This document shows positions 45,780 to 53,937 of a DNA stretch of 64,000 bases, piece after piece; position 1 is the first letter of the stretch; each line of letters opens with the position of its first letter. The notes under the pieces are model-generated. The model saw only the letters and a list, made by a program, of their open reading frames with translations. It was not told the DNA's origin and searched no databases. The translations under genes were made by a program, and so were the position numbers. The DNA lies in contig CAVQMC010000025.1 in the NCBI GenBank assembly GCA_963713505.1, positions 186,001 to 250,000 of the forward strand, given 5' to 3'. The stretch comes from CAVQMC01 sp963713505. GTDB taxonomy: Bacteria > Bacteroidota > Ignavibacteria > Ignavibacteriales > Ignavibacteriaceae.

Positions 45780-45945
45780 ATGAATAAAAAAGAGATTGAA
45801 ATCTGATTTTGAAGTTCGGGAACTTACAAATTACTTTGATAAGAAAATAGATTTTACCTTTTCATTTTTTGTAGTAATCATTTTCTATGCTTTATTTGAA
45901 TCACTTGAGATATTTAAAAGAAACTTAAAAATAGTTCTTAAATAA
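45780..45945 (+). CDS. Small single-TM protein, one frameshift
   Basis: ATG 45780 after AAAGGG begins MNKKE and hits TGA at 45804. Dropping one base near 45797 continues KSDFEVRELTNYFDKKIDF, then the hydrophobic FTFSFFVVIIFYALF and a basic tail to 45945, ~54 residues. The ribosome-binding site and membrane-protein pattern support a real small gene. No family recognised. Confidence 0.4.
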
Positions 45946-45969
45946 ATTTATTAAAGAATATATTTCATG

Positions 45970-46104
45970 AAATAAAAAAACCCGAATACCAGGCGGTACC
46001 GGGTTTTGTTCTTTCAACCATCAAGGGCAATGGGGGGATACCCTTGAACGAACAATTCTAAGTTAACAAGTTATTTTATTAAACACAAAAAATTGTAGTA
46101 GTAA
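45970..46104 (-). ncRNA. Candidate small RNA with C-rich loop and intrinsic terminator
   Basis: On the minus strand a predicted start near 46104 (promoter at 46144-46111) leads into an unstructured AU-rich 5' part. Hairpin 1 follows: TCAAGGG (46047-46041 region on the + strand reads CCCTTGA) with CCCTTGA, whose loop contains CCCCCC (46031-46036 as GGGGGG on +). A second hairpin follows, AAAACCCGGTACC...GGTATTCGGGTTTT, ending in a run of seven T (45974-45980 as A on +). Expected length ~130 nt. No homology to a named RNA is recognised. The second hairpin could also end the + strand gene at 45780. Confidence 0.5.
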
Positions 46105-46110
46105 TTATTA

Positions 46111-46144
46111 CAAAAATAATCATTAAAGCAGAAAATTATTCAAA
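46111..46144 (-). promoter_or_regulatory. Promoter of the candidate small RNA
   Basis: Minus strand TTTG (46144-46141), 22 bases, TATTTTTG (46118-46111), an exact TAnnTTTG. Predicted start ~6-8 bases further at about 46104. Confidence 0.45.
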
Positions 46145-46431
46145 TTCATTAATAATAAAAAGGTTTTTAATAATAATAAGATTTCACGAACAATTCCAAT
46201 CATTAATTGCTATCTATTATTATATTCACATTTTAATCAAAATATTATATTATCGCGTTTTAAATACTTAAATAATTTGCAAATTTTGTATATTTCTGCT
46301 GTAATTTGAAAAAATTAAACTTGTTTCTGCCAGCCTGAAAATATTATTCAGCAAGGGTGATGATTAGACTTGAAAATAATTTTAGTAAATTATTTCAAAT
46401 ACGTTTTAATAAAATGAATACAGCTATAATT
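46145..46431. other. AT-rich intergenic stretch
   Basis: No gene, repeat or fold recognised. An in-frame TTG at 46357 would extend the next gene, but the strong AGGAGG site places its start at 46444. Confidence 0.6.
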
Positions 46432-46443
46432 AAGGAGGATTTA

Positions 46444-46983
46444 ATGGTAAAAAATATAGTTAGATTTTTTATGTTTGTAACATTAATGGTTTTTTCTTTG
46501 AACTCGATTTCAAACGCACAATATAGAGACGGTAATAATTATCTTGGTGCCAGTATTGGACTTTCGTTTTTGGGAAGTGCTCCTCAATTTGGAGTAAATT
46601 TTGAACATGCAATAAATGTCCAGGATTTCGGTATGGTTGGAATAGGCGGAGTTTTTAGATACTGGGGTTATTCCGAAACTTATTTTGATGGTAAATGGAG
46701 TTATACTAATGTACTTATAGGGGCACAAGGAAATTATCACTTTAAAGTTGGTAATGAGAAATTAGATCCATACGCTGGAATTGTATTAGCATATGATGCC
46801 GGTTCGGTTAGCTGGTCCGGTCCGAATTCTATTTACAGTTCTCCATCAAGCGGCGGATTGTGGGCTGCCTTACAAGGCGGAATTAGATACATGATTTCAC
46901 CTCAATGGTCTTTAACGGCTCGTGTAGGTTTTGGTTCACTAAGTTATGGTGCTCTTGAAGTGGGTGCTGATTATAAATTTTAA
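46444..46983 (+). CDS. Small outer-membrane beta-barrel protein
   Basis: The product has 179 residues. ATG 46444 is chosen because AAGGAGGA (46432-46439) sits at ideal spacing. A signal peptide ends SISNAQ. About eight amphipathic strands follow (LGASIGLSFLG; TNVLIGAQGNYHF; DPYAGIVLAYDAG; LWAALQGGIRYM), ending LEVGADYKF with the terminal Phe typical of barrels. An OmpW/OmpX-size barrel of unknown ligand. A terminator follows. Confidence 0.75.
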   Translation: MVKNIVRFFMFVTLMVFSLNSISNAQYRDGNNYLGASIGLSFLGSAPQFGVNFEHAINVQDFGMVGIGGVFRYWGYSETYFDGKWSYTNVLIGAQGNYHFKVGNEKLDPYAGIVLAYDAGSVSWSGPNSIYSSPSSGGLWAALQGGIRYMISPQWSLTARVGFGSLSYGALEVGADYKF

Positions 46984-47005
46984 AAATATTAAATTTATTT
47001 TTATT

Positions 47006-47037
47006 AGCTCGTTAGTTTAATATTAACGAGCTTTTTT
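47006..47037 (+). terminator. Terminator after the small barrel gene
   Basis: AGCTCGTTA (47006-47014) pairs with TAACGAGCT (47024-47032), followed by TTTTTT. Confidence 0.85.
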
Positions 47038-47078
47038 ATATTTTTATAATAAAATTAAATAAGGGGGAGGATATTAAA

Positions 47079-47735
47079 ATGGGGAAGATAATTATGGCTC
47101 TTTTCGTATCATTTTATTTGCCGGATGTTTCAGCTCTTATTAAAACCAAAATATTTATAAATCCAAAGAAAAATACATTAATAAGTTTAACGATTTTGCA
47201 GTGAATACAGATTTATAATCGAACTTAAAAATGGTAGTACACTATTTTCAAAGAATGGAGCACAAATTAAAAATGATACAATGTATTATCCAATTCAAAA
47301 AAAACTCGTTAAAGAAAACTTAATTATTGATTTAAATGATATTAATAAAATCGAAACAAACGGAATTATTAATCAATCGGCGATTCTTCATTCAAAGAAC
47401 GGAGAAAATATAATTGCCGAAAATGTACGTTCAAAAAAGATTTATTAACATTTAATCAAATAGAAAAGAATACAATACAAAATCCTATTCCATTGAAATT
47501 AATAAATGAGGTCAAATCAAAAAATCATTGGCTTGGAATTCCTGGTGGCTTTGTTATAGGTTGCTTAACAGGCTTTGTTATTGGAATATCAGGAACTTTC
47601 CCAACATATGAAGGCGGAATGACAAAATCCTATAATAGAGCAACTTCAACATTTTTGGGACTTATTTTAGGTGCTGTCGTTGGTCCGGTTGTGGGATGGA
47701 TAATTGGTGTTAATAAAGTTTATCAATTCCATTAA
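47079..47735 (+). pseudogene. Lipoprotein with C-terminal glycine-zipper TM hairpin, frameshifted
   Basis: ATG 47079 follows GGGGGAGG. MGKIIMALFV, then a shift near 47107, gives IILFAGCFSSY, a lipobox. Further shifts near 47144 and 47216 lead into IIELKNGSTLFSKNGAQIK, and one missing A near 47437 joins RSKK to DLLTFNQIEKNTIQNP. The intact end (to 47735) has two Gly-rich TM segments: GGFVIGCLTGFVIGISG and LGLILGAVVGPVVGWIIG. The whole reads as one ~218-residue lipoprotein. An internal TTG at 47493 is not a credible start. No family recognised. Confidence 0.6.
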
Positions 47736-47971
47736 AAATTATTTATCAATTCAGTTTTAATATAAAAATTTTAGCTGTTTTGTTATAAATCCTGTTTATT
47801 TAAGCAATAAAATGAATCATAAGAAATCAACTTAAATATTCAAATTCAAGATCGTGTCATTTACCACACCTTTAATCTAATTAACTGCCTAAATTTTATT
47901 TCAACTAAATTTATATTCTAAGTAATTCTTAAGGGGAAAGCAAAATAAAATCTGAATTAAAGGAGATAAAA

Positions 47972-50104
47972 ATGAAAAACAAATTAATTTTTTTGATGAT
48001 ACCGGCATTTCTCATTGGTTTTTTCGGCTGTTCATCAAATAAAAATTCAAATGTACCAAAAACAGAAAAAGATACATTAAGTACTGTTTATTTTGGAACA
48101 ACAGTTTCAGATCCATTTAGGTGGCTGGAAAATACTAACTCACCTAAAGTTAAGAAATGGATAAAAGATCAAAATGATTATACAGATAAAGTCCTTTCTC
48201 AGTTTAAGCAGGGTGATGTTATTAATAAAAGAATTAAAGAATTATCCACAACATCAGCTGAACAATTTTCTCCACAAATAAAAAACGGAAAATTATTTTT
48301 TGAACAGTTCACACCTCCTCAGGCCCAGCCGGTTGTTGCATACAAAGATTGGCCGAATGGTGAAACTAAAGTTTTAATAGATCCGAATAAAAGTGAAAAA
48401 AATATCGCAGTTACCGGATTTTGGCCTTCACCAAAAGGTAATTATTTAGCTTACGGTTTAGCTGAAGGAGGAAACGAAGCTACAACTATTCATGTTATGA
48501 AAGTAAGTGATGGTAAAACTCTAACTGATTCACTTCCGTTTGCAGGCGGCGGAGCAACTCCCACCGGAATGGTTTGGGATGCAAATGAAAGAGGATTAAC
48601 TTATGTAAGATTACCATTACCTGAAACTGTACCGGAATCAGAGTCTCAGTTTTATGCTGCACTTTATCATCACAAATTGGGTGATCCGTTTAAAGATGAC
48701 AAATTAGTTTTTGGCAAAGATTTATCAAAGGTTGCTGAATATACTTTCATATCTTCGGAAAATGGCGAGCATGCCGCAATGTTTGTTCATTTTGGAGATG
48801 GAAATCCTGATTATGTTTACTTAAGAAAAGGAATTGAAAATTGGGAAAAAGTATTAGGTCCTGATGATAATGTTAGAGTTGCTTCAGAAGTTAATCCCGG
48901 TGCAGCTTGGGATGGGAATAACTTATTAGTTATAGCATATAAAGATGCACCTTTAGGTAAACTGTTGTCTGTTAGTGAAAATGGGAAATCAATAACCTTA
49001 GTTGAACAGGGTGATTGGGCTATGAACTCTGTTTCACCTGTTAAAGGCGGTTTCTTATTGACAAAAGTGCTTGGACCGGCCTGGAAAGTCGATCAATATG
49101 AAAATAATGGTAAAATGATTAGAACTTTAAATTTACCAAAAAGTAATATTCACATTAGTACAATTGCCTCTTCCAGCAGCTCAGATCAAGCATTAATTAC
49201 TTATTCCGGTTGGACAACTCCCGGAACATGGGCCCAATTTGATTCAAACAACGGTAATTTAAAAACTATTTTTCAAGTTAAACCATCAGGAGATTATTCC
49301 AAAGTAAAAGTTCAAGTTATTGATGCAGTTTCTAAAGATGGAACCAAAATTCCTGTTTCGGTTTTATATATGGAAGGAACTACACCAAACGGAAAACGTC
49401 CGACTATAGTTTACGGTTATGGAGGTTTTGGAATACCTACCTCTCCAAGATTTGTTGGTCCTTATTTAGCATGGCTGGAAAATGGTGGTGTAATGGCATA
49501 TGCTAATATTCGAGGCGGCGGAGAATTTGGAGAAGGCTGGCACGAAGCAGGAATGTTAGGAAAAAAACAAAACGTTTTTGATGATATGTATGCAGCCGCT
49601 GAAGCAATGGTAAAAAATAATTGGACAGATTCGCAGCATCTTGGCATACTCGGCGGATCTAACGGCGGATTATTAATGGGTGCAGAATTAACACAGCATC
49701 CGGATGCTTTTAAAGCAGTCGTAAGTTTTGTAGGAATTTATGATATGATCAGAAATGAATTGTTCCCAAATGGACAATATAATATTAGCGAATATGGAAC
49801 TTCTACTAATGAACAAGATTTTAAATGGCTTTATGCATATTCACCTTATCATAATATTAAACCTAATACTGCTTATCCTGCAACTTTATTAGAAACCGGA
49901 ATTAATGATCCTCGTGTTGCGTCATGGCAGTCATGGAAATTTGCTGCAGCATTACAGGATGCTAACTCAGGTGATAATCCTATTTTATTATTAACAAGAA
50001 TGAATGAAGGACACGGTGTTACGGCTTCATTCAGTCAAAGAGTTGGTAATACAGGTATGGCATTAACCTTTTTTGCACATGAGTTGGGATTAAAAGTAAA
50101 ATAA
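47972..50104 (+). CDS. Prolyl oligopeptidase family (S9A) lipoprotein peptidase
   Basis: The product has 710 residues with lipobox IGFFGC, so it is membrane-tethered in the periplasm or outer membrane. Residues ~35-430 are the N-terminal segment and seven-blade propeller (VSDPFRWLEN start motif). Residues ~440-710 form the alpha/beta hydrolase: ANIRGGGEFGEGWH, catalytic Ser in GILGGSNGGLLMG (~residue 566), Asp in GINDPRV, His in NEGHGV (~681). It cleaves short proline-containing peptides. GGAG precedes the ATG and a terminator follows, so it is a single-gene unit. Confidence 0.93.
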   Translation: MKNKLIFLMIPAFLIGFFGCSSNKNSNVPKTEKDTLSTVYFGTTVSDPFRWLENTNSPKVKKWIKDQNDYTDKVLSQFKQGDVINKRIKELSTTSAEQFSPQIKNGKLFFEQFTPPQAQPVVAYKDWPNGETKVLIDPNKSEKNIAVTGFWPSPKGNYLAYGLAEGGNEATTIHVMKVSDGKTLTDSLPFAGGGATPTGMVWDANERGLTYVRLPLPETVPESESQFYAALYHHKLGDPFKDDKLVFGKDLSKVAEYTFISSENGEHAAMFVHFGDGNPDYVYLRKGIENWEKVLGPDDNVRVASEVNPGAAWDGNNLLVIAYKDAPLGKLLSVSENGKSITLVEQGDWAMNSVSPVKGGFLLTKVLGPAWKVDQYENNGKMIRTLNLPKSNIHISTIASSSSSDQALITYSGWTTPGTWAQFDSNNGNLKTIFQVKPSGDYSKVKVQVIDAVSKDGTKIPVSVLYMEGTTPNGKRPTIVYGYGGFGIPTSPRFVGPYLAWLENGGVMAYANIRGGGEFGEGWHEAGMLGKKQNVFDDMYAAAEAMVKNNWTDSQHLGILGGSNGGLLMGAELTQHPDAFKAVVSFVGIYDMIRNELFPNGQYNISEYGTSTNEQDFKWLYAYSPYHNIKPNTAYPATLLETGINDPRVASWQSWKFAAALQDANSGDNPILLLTRMNEGHGVTASFSQRVGNTGMALTFFAHELGLKVK

Positions 50105-50117
50105 ATTATTTTGATTA

Positions 50118-50153
50118 CCGGAACTTTCAAAAATTAGAAAGTTCCGGTTTTTT
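50118..50153 (+). terminator. Terminator after prolyl oligopeptidase gene
   Basis: CCGGAACTTTC (50118-50128) pairs with GAAAGTTCCGG (50137-50147), followed by TTTTTT. Confidence 0.9.
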
Positions 50154-50179
50154 ATGTCCTAAAAGTCTTTGAAATTTTT

Positions 50180-50671
50180 ATGAATATAAGAACTGCAACA
50201 GAATCCGATTGGGTGGAAATAATAAATATTTATAATCATGCAGTAGATGAAAAATTTTGCACTGCTGATACTAAACATGTAACAGTTGAATCAAGATTGA
50301 ATTGGTTAAAAGAACATTCCGAAAATCAATATCCAATATTTGTTTATGAAGATGAAAATAAAATTCTTGGCTGGTGCAGTTTAAGTCCGTACAGAACCGG
50401 AAGAGAAGCCTTAAAAACAGTTGCGGAAATAAGTTATTATATTCACAAAGATTTTAGAAGAAAAGGAATTGGCAGTAAACTAGTCCTTTATACAATTGAA
50501 AAAGCAAAGCAAATAGGTTTTAAAAATCTGCTGGCAATTTTATTAGATAAAAATAATACAAGCATTAATTTGCTGGAAAAATTCGGATTTAAAAAATGGG
50601 GACATTTTCCTGATATTGCACATTTTGAAAATGATATTTGCGGGCAATTTATTTACGGAAGAAAAATTTAA
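50180..50671 (+). CDS. GNAT N-acetyltransferase, phosphinothricin-acetyltransferase-like
   Basis: The product has 163 residues. The start IRTATESDWVEIINIYNHAV, EISYYIHKDFRRKGIGSKL (acetyl-CoA loop RRKGIG), and LLEKFGFKKWGHFPDIAHF match the Pat/Bar-like GNAT subgroup that acetylates amino groups of small molecules. Actual substrate unknown. It is convergent with the DUF72 gene, with only 14 bases between the two stops. Confidence 0.85.
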   Translation: MNIRTATESDWVEIINIYNHAVDEKFCTADTKHVTVESRLNWLKEHSENQYPIFVYEDENKILGWCSLSPYRTGREALKTVAEISYYIHKDFRRKGIGSKLVLYTIEKAKQIGFKNLLAILLDKNNTSINLLEKFGFKKWGHFPDIAHFENDICGQFIYGRKI

Positions 50672-50685
50672 TTATTTAAAATAGT

Positions 50686-51549
50686 TTAATCCATATTTAA
50701 TTTTTCTTTTATTTTTTTGATTGTTAGCGGAGCGCTGCCTTCATAATGATTATTTACATTTAAGTAGACATCAACTTTTCTTTTCTGCAGATCAATAAGC
50801 AATTCTATTATTTTTTCTAGTTCCTTATCTCTGTTAATATAAATTTTATTCCAATTCTCATTACTTATTTTTTCTATTCCGCTTCTATCAGGTCCATGCA
50901 GCCGAATAATTGCCATGTCTCTTATAAAATCTTTACTCAATTTATAAATATTTAAAATTGAAGGCATAAAATAACCTTCCAGAAATACATTTGTTATTCC
51001 AAGCTGATCGAGAAATTTAAAATATGAACTGGTAAGATAATTTGGATTTCTTAATTCAATTGAAATTTGCGGAGAGTCTTTTGGAATTTCATTATAAAAA
51101 TTAATAAATTGATTCTGAAATTCAGCAAGTCCGGACATTTTTTGTTTATTAAGATATTCAAACTGAAAAATTAAAGAAGCAGTTCGTTCTTTTATAGGTT
51201 TAATTGAATCCAAAAATTGTTCAAACAAATCAACTGAAAGAAAATAAGGATTCTTTTTTAATGGAATAGATTTACTTCTATTGTAATAATGAGTTAATGT
51301 TAATGAATTTGGAACCTTAATTGTGAACTTAAAATTTTTCGGAACCGAATTTTTATAAGCTTCAACATCTTTGCTTTTAGGTAAAACAACATTTTTATCA
51401 AACAAAGACCAAAACCATTGATCTACTTCAACTGAATTAAAATGTTTCGAATATTCTTTTAAGTAATTTAATCCTTCTTTTTCAGGATAAATTAATCCCT
51501 TCCAAGACTCATATTTCCAGCTGCAGGTTGCAAAATTCAACTTACTCAT
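50686..51549 (-). CDS. DUF72 family protein (TIM-barrel, UPF0759-like)
   Basis: The product has 287 residues. CSWKYESWKGLIYPEKEGLNYL (shortened: start ATCSWKYESWKGLIYP), HFNSVEVDQWFW, FTIKVPNSLTLTHY, ISIELRNPNYL and IIRLHGPDRSG are DUF72 landmarks. The fold resembles a TIM barrel; biochemical role unknown. It is the second of two minus-strand genes in the window. Confidence 0.85.
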   Translation of the reverse strand: MSKLNFATCSWKYESWKGLIYPEKEGLNYLKEYSKHFNSVEVDQWFWSLFDKNVVLPKSKDVEAYKNSVPKNFKFTIKVPNSLTLTHYYNRSKSIPLKKNPYFLSVDLFEQFLDSIKPIKERTASLIFQFEYLNKQKMSGLAEFQNQFINFYNEIPKDSPQISIELRNPNYLTSSYFKFLDQLGITNVFLEGYFMPSILNIYKLSKDFIRDMAIIRLHGPDRSGIEKISNENWNKIYINRDKELEKIIELLIDLQKRKVDVYLNVNNHYEGSAPLTIKKIKEKLNMD

Positions 51550-51902
51550 GAATAAACTTCTAAATGTTGGTTTATTGTAAAAACGATAAAAATCTTAAAA
51601 ATTTCAAATTTTCAAGTCACACAGAATTAATAATATTATTATATTAAAAAATAATTTGCTTAAAAATAAATAATTCCGTAATATATTTATACTTCTAAGC
51701 TGTTGTTATATATACTATTTAGAGCTTTAAAATATTAAAATTTTTACTTTAGTGCTTTTTAAACTAGGGCACTTCTTTAAATTCATTCGAGCAATAATAT
51801 CTATTTTTATTGAATTTGGGGTTGCCTAGAATTATTGTTAATATATTAGAGTAATTCATACTTAGGGTAGTGACCGAACGTAAAAGATTACACTATTGAT
51901 TG
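51550..51902. other. AT-rich intergenic stretch upstream of a small ORF
   Basis: No coding frame or recognised RNA. A loose inverted repeat AGTGC...GCACT at ~51751-51773 is the only structure noticed. Confidence 0.5.
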
Positions 51903-51919
51903 TTTGAGGCAGCCTCAAA
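51903..51919 (+). promoter_or_regulatory. Inverted repeat before the 32-codon ORF
   Basis: TTTGAGGCAGCCTCAAA: arms of 7-8 bases with almost no loop, followed by TAAATTTTT, 25 bases before the start codon. It could be an operator or a weak attenuator. Confidence 0.4.
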
Positions 51920-51944
51920 TAAATTTTTCAGGGGAGAAATTATT

Positions 51945-52043
51945 ATGTTAACATTTATTACAATTTCTTTAGGCTTAATTACTATATGGATTTGGTTAAA
52001 TATTTTAATGAAAATGAATCGAGAAAAAAATAGGATAAAATAA
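51945..52043 (+). CDS. 32-residue small membrane protein
   Basis: ATG 51945 follows GGGGAG at good spacing. The peptide is one TM helix (ITISLGLITIWIWLNILM) with a basic tail (KMNREKNRIK). Such single-helix peptides are common small membrane genes, but no family is recognised. The rest of 52044-52285 holds the hairpin at 52183. Confidence 0.45.
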   Translation: MLTFITISLGLITIWIWLNILMKMNREKNRIK

Positions 52044-52182
52044 AAATGATAATACTTTTAAGATTTTAATTACTCTTTTAATTCAATTCTGCCTTTCAAT
52101 ATTACATCTTCAAAAATTAAATTAATTAAAAAATATTATTGTATAAAAAAGTAAAATGTCTTACTTTTAAAAAACAAAAATT

Positions 52183-52202
52183 CCCCAAATGCGAAATTGG
52201 GG
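52183..52202 (-). terminator. G/C hairpin with T run on the minus strand
   Basis: CCCCAA (52183-52188) pairs with TTGGGG (52197-52202). On the minus strand AATTTTTGTTTTTT follows, so it would terminate transcripts running antisense to the 52286 gene. The + arm lies in seven G. Confidence 0.4.
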
Positions 52203-52285
52203 GGGACAAATTTATTCTAATTTTTAAAATTTTCGCTGATTTATAAATATTCCTTAATAATTTTAAATGATATAGGGGTGAAACT

Positions 52286-53743
52286 TTGAAAAGATTGATA
52301 CTCTTCTTTATTGTAATCTTATATAATATTGCATTTTCGCAAAGTCTCATTAATCTTTATAAAAACTATATACCAAAAGATGCGATAAAAAACTCTGTTG
52401 ATAGAAATACAATTGAATCAAATATTGAAGCATATTCTCAAATAAATCCTGATTTAATCTATTATTATTTGAATTATTTGGATGCTTTTTTCAATAAGAG
52501 AATTCATAACCTGGACTCAAATTATATGAATATTCTTAATGATCGAAAGAATTATTACTCATTTAATAAATCTTTATGGGCAGATAAACAAATTGATGAG
52601 ATTAATAATAAAGTTACAGATACAAATGACCTAGAAAAAATATTTAGAAAATGGGAGATGAAATACGAGTTCCAAGGATTCGGGACAGATGAATATAATC
52701 CGCCTAAAAAAATAAAGTCATTGCCGATTGATTCCAATATGGTAGAGTATTTTGATTATGTATATTATTCGAAAAATAAGGAATCATATAACTATTCGAA
52801 AAACTATAAAGATTATGTTGCTAAAGCTATTAAAGATACTGTTAAGAAATTAAATGAATTAAATCAAAATTTTGATCATTTAAACAGCAGCGATCAGAAA
52901 AAATTTATTAATGATATTGAAAACTATTATTCCATTGTTGGTGACAAAAATAATAATCGATATAATATTGCGACGAATTTTGATGCTAATGTTCCTGTAA
53001 TAAAATATTATCAATATAATGCTGCCGATTACCAAACCCATAGTAATTTATATGTATCATTTTATCAGTATCAAACTAAGTTCAATTTTTCATTAACCGT
53101 TCCAAGAATATTGGAAAATACTTTTAACTATGAAGAAAAGATTTTACCGACATTTACGGAACCCAAAACCTTTTCCATTCCAATCCAAATCGAACATAGT
53201 CATAAACAATTTTTTGGCTTAGGATATAGCTGGGCTGTCAGAAAAGAAAAAACACCTTTTTCAAGTATTAGGTTTAAATTTCTTTATACTAAATTGAATT
53301 CCAATATTATAGATACTTTGCAAGGGAAAGAATTTTATACATTCCCATATACTATTGTTTCAGGAACAGAAAAATATTATTATGCCTATTCTTCCAATGG
53401 TTTAAATAATTTAAAAGAATTATTTTTATCATTTCAAATTTCTAGTCCTGTTTATTATTTAACAAGTAATCTTTCTGTTGAAACAGGAGCATTGATAGAT
53501 TACTATAAATATAGCTATTCTTATTCTATCACAAAATCCGATATTCATGAAAAGAATGGGGAAAATATAATTTTAAGTGATAAAAAAATAGAACAAAATT
53601 ATAGTGAAAATAAACTTGGTGTTTATCCGTTACTAATTTTTCAGTATGAATTTTTCAAGTATTTTCGGATTTACTATCAAGGCGTATTTCATAAAAAAGG
53701 ATTTATTCCAACTTACGGAATTGACTTGAAGTATGACTTGTAA
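52286..53743 (+). CDS. Exported protein with helical N-terminal and beta-barrel-like C-terminal half, unknown
   Basis: The product has 485 residues from TTG 52286, preceded by AGGGGTG. A signal ends YNIAFSQ. Residues ~20-230 are charged and helical. Residues ~250-485 alternate as strands rich in Tyr and Phe (SNLYVSFYQYQTKFNFSLTV; ELFLSFQISSPVYYL) and end GFIPTYGIDLKYDL, like an outer-membrane barrel. No family recognised. A terminator follows. Confidence 0.5.
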   Translation: MKRLILFFIVILYNIAFSQSLINLYKNYIPKDAIKNSVDRNTIESNIEAYSQINPDLIYYYLNYLDAFFNKRIHNLDSNYMNILNDRKNYYSFNKSLWADKQIDEINNKVTDTNDLEKIFRKWEMKYEFQGFGTDEYNPPKKIKSLPIDSNMVEYFDYVYYSKNKESYNYSKNYKDYVAKAIKDTVKKLNELNQNFDHLNSSDQKKFINDIENYYSIVGDKNNNRYNIATNFDANVPVIKYYQYNAADYQTHSNLYVSFYQYQTKFNFSLTVPRILENTFNYEEKILPTFTEPKTFSIPIQIEHSHKQFFGLGYSWAVRKEKTPFSSIRFKFLYTKLNSNIIDTLQGKEFYTFPYTIVSGTEKYYYAYSSNGLNNLKELFLSFQISSPVYYLTSNLSVETGALIDYYKYSYSYSITKSDIHEKNGENIILSDKKIEQNYSENKLGVYPLLIFQYEFFKYFRIYYQGVFHKKGFIPTYGIDLKYDL

Positions 53744-53768
53744 ACTGGTTTTTAAACCTTAATTGTTG

Positions 53769-53808
53769 AGGCGTATTTAAGAATGAGATATCTTAATACG
53801 CCTTTTTT
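53769..53808 (+). terminator. Terminator after the 52286 gene
   Basis: AGGCGTATT (53769-53777) with AATACGCCT (53795-53803), extended by TAAGA/TCTTA, followed by TTTTT. Confidence 0.85.
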
Positions 53809-53937
53809 ATGTAATCCGGAATAATTTGCTAAACTCTAAATATTAATTATGCAAAAAAAATAAAATTATTTATCTTAAAGTAAATTTCTTGTAGTTATTT
53901 CTCGCTTTTTCATTATTTCGTTAAATAGGTAAAATTT

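Noticed and set aside
45990..46045. Tiny minus-strand peptide frame starting MVERTKPG
   Set aside because: It is only the translation of the terminator stem, with no ribosome-binding site.
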